Below, one piece after another: positions 62,955 to 64,000 of a stretch of DNA of 64,000 nucleotides (positions are counted from its first letter, which is position 1; each line of letters opens with the position of its first letter). The DNA lies in contig NZ_JADDRL010000048.1 in NCBI RefSeq assembly GCF_021538895.1, forward strand, positions 1 to 64,000. The letters run 5' to 3'. The DNA comes from Streptomyces olivochromogenes (GTDB taxonomy: Bacteria; Actinomycetota; Actinomycetes; Streptomycetales; Streptomycetaceae). Made by a program: the position numbers and the translations under genes. The notes under the pieces were generated by a model. That model was not told the DNA's origin. It did no database searches and worked only from the letters and a program-made list of their open reading frames with translations.

Positions 62955-64000
62955 TTACAGGCCGTACTTGTCGCGCGCTTCCTTCACCGACGTCGCCTTG
63001 ACCTCGCCGCGCCGGGCCAGCTGGGCCAGGGCCGCGACGACGACGGACTGGGCGTCGATGCCGAAGTGGCGGCGGGCCGCCTCACGGGTGTCCGACAGGC
63101 CGAAGCCGTCGGCGCCCAGCGAGGAGTAGTCCTGCTCGACCCACTGCGCGATCTGGTCCGGGACCTGGCGCATGTAGTCGGAGACCGCGAGCACCGGGCC
63201 CTCGGCGCCCTGCAGGGCCTGCTGGACGTACGGGACGCGCTCCTCGCCGCGCAGCAGGGACGCGTCCGCCTCCAGGGCGTCCCGGCGCAGCTCCGTCCAG
63301 GACGTCGCCGACCACACGTCGGCCGCCACGCCCCACTCCTCGGCGAGCAGCTTCTGCGCCTCAAGGGCCCAGTGGATGGCCGTGCCGGAGCCGAGGAGCC
63401 GGATCCGCGGGGAGTTGGCCGCGGGGGACAGGCCCGCCGACTCCGCCGTGTTGAAGCGGTACAGGCCCTTGACGATGCCCTCGTCGACACCGGGGCCGGC
63501 CGGCTTCGCCGGCTGCGGCAGCGGCTCGTTGTAGACGGTGAGGTAGTAGAAGACGTTCGGGTCCTCGCCCGGTGCCGCCTCGCCGTACATACGGCGCAGA
63601 CCGTCCTTGACGATCGTCGCGATCTCGTAGGCGAACGCCGGGTCGTACGTCAGCGCGGCCGGGTTCGTCGCGGCGATCACCGGCGAGTGGCCGTCGGCGT
63701 GCTGCAGGCCCTCGCCCGTCAGCGTCGTACGGCCCGCCGTGGCGCCGACGAGGAAGCCGCGGCCGAGCTGGTCGGCGAGCTGCCACATCTGGTCGGCCGT
63801 GCGCTGCCAGCCGAACATCGAGTAGAAGATGTAGAACGGGATCATCGCTTCGCCGTGCGTGGCGTACGCGGTCGACGCGGCGATGAAGTCGGCCATCGAA
63901 CCGGCCTCGGTGATCCCCTCGTTGAGGATCTGGCCGTTCTTCGCCTCCTTGTAGTACATCAGCTGGTCGCGGTCGACCGGTTCGTACGTCTGGCCCTTGG
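62955..64000 (-). CDS. aceE: pyruvate dehydrogenase E1 component, C-terminal part
   Basis: The last about 348 residues of a homodimeric pyruvate dehydrogenase E1 (decarboxylase with thiamine diphosphate); the N-terminal part lies beyond the right edge. The segments QTYEPVDRDQLMYYKEAKNG, ITEAGSMADFIAASTAYATHGEAMIPFY and RTTLTGEGLQHADGHSPV are typical of AceE. Near the end is the C-terminal LSDTREAARRHFGIDAQSVVV block. It feeds acetyl groups to the lipoyl-carrying E2, whose cofactor is made by LipA and LipB encoded about 9 kb away. Confidence 0.97.
   Translation of the reverse strand, partial: KGQTYEPVDRDQLMYYKEAKNGQILNEGITEAGSMADFIAASTAYATHGEAMIPFYIFYSMFGWQRTADQMWQLADQLGRGFLVGATAGRTTLTGEGLQHADGHSPVIAATNPAALTYDPAFAYEIATIVKDGLRRMYGEAAPGEDPNVFYYLTVYNEPLPQPAKPAGPGVDEGIVKGLYRFNTAESAGLSPAANSPRIRLLGSGTAIHWALEAQKLLAEEWGVAADVWSATSWTELRRDALEADASLLRGEERVPYVQQALQGAEGPVLAVSDYMRQVPDQIAQWVEQDYSSLGADGFGLSDTREAARRHFGIDAQSVVVAALAQLARRGEVKATSVKEARDKYGL

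Overview
The window is chromosomal DNA of a Streptomyces-type actinomycete. The evidence is very high GC with strong GC bias at third codon positions, frequent GTG starts and GGAGG-type ribosome sites. Two unlike glutamine synthetases (glnA, glnII) are present, as are Streptomyces-type GlnR and MalR sites. The gene order, from memory, matches the glnE-malEFG-glnII-glnA-lipAB-aceE region of S. coelicolor. I see no rRNA, tRNA, transposase, prophage or CRISPR array.

Layout. 1-5 kb: the end of a PP2C-type phosphatase gene, a coiled-coil protein, a coupled transporter/beta-propeller pair, a secreted phosphoesterase behind a Pho-box-like site, and a flavin/F420-type oxidoreductase. 5.2-8.2 kb: glnE. 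8.5-23.4 kb: a PAP2 membrane enzyme, then the starch/maltodextrin block: malR divergent from malEFG, an intracellular alpha-glucosidase, a secreted alpha-amylase and a 1,799-residue secreted amylase-pullulanase. 23.4-31.5 kb: a response-regulator/PP2C protein, a tautomerase, a TetR/flavodoxin-reductase-like/diiron operon, a sigma-like membrane protein, a TPR protein and a lipoprotein. 31.6-37.3 kb: a DUF1996 secreted protein, a two-component system, an epimerase, an orphan winged-helix regulator and a possible leader peptide. 37.4-51.9 kb: glnII, glnA and a GlnR-type small gene, interspersed with DNA-repair-like, HtpX/PspAB and unknown genes. 52.1-64 kb: lipA, lipB, an NsdA-like regulator, oxidoreductases, a MarP-like protease, a PGRP amidase, a WYL regulator and the 3' part of aceE.

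Functional logic. Secreted amylase and pullulanase cut alpha-glucans, MalEFG imports maltodextrins, the glucosidase finishes them, and MalR sits divergently beside malE. CTTGCA/CAGCAAG motifs occur before malE, the amylase and the pullulanase. GlnA carries an adenylylation-type tyrosine motif and GlnE is encoded nearby; GlnR-like boxes lie before glnA, glnII and a small gene. LipA and LipB make the lipoyl cofactor needed by the pyruvate dehydrogenase complex, whose E1 is encoded at the right edge.

The least expected signals are short non-coding structures. (i) Six copies of a C-tract/hairpin/G-tract/C-tract element occur; three are in frame inside genes, including glnE, and one is in the loop of the malE-malF hairpin. 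(ii) Two independent 22-bp tandem arrays each begin at the stop codon of a minus-strand gene, between convergent genes and next to a terminator. (iii) Two promoters of the RecA-independent DNA-damage type precede an unknown 108-residue protein and a YcaQ-like DNA-glycosylase relative. No wholly new multi-gene system is evident.
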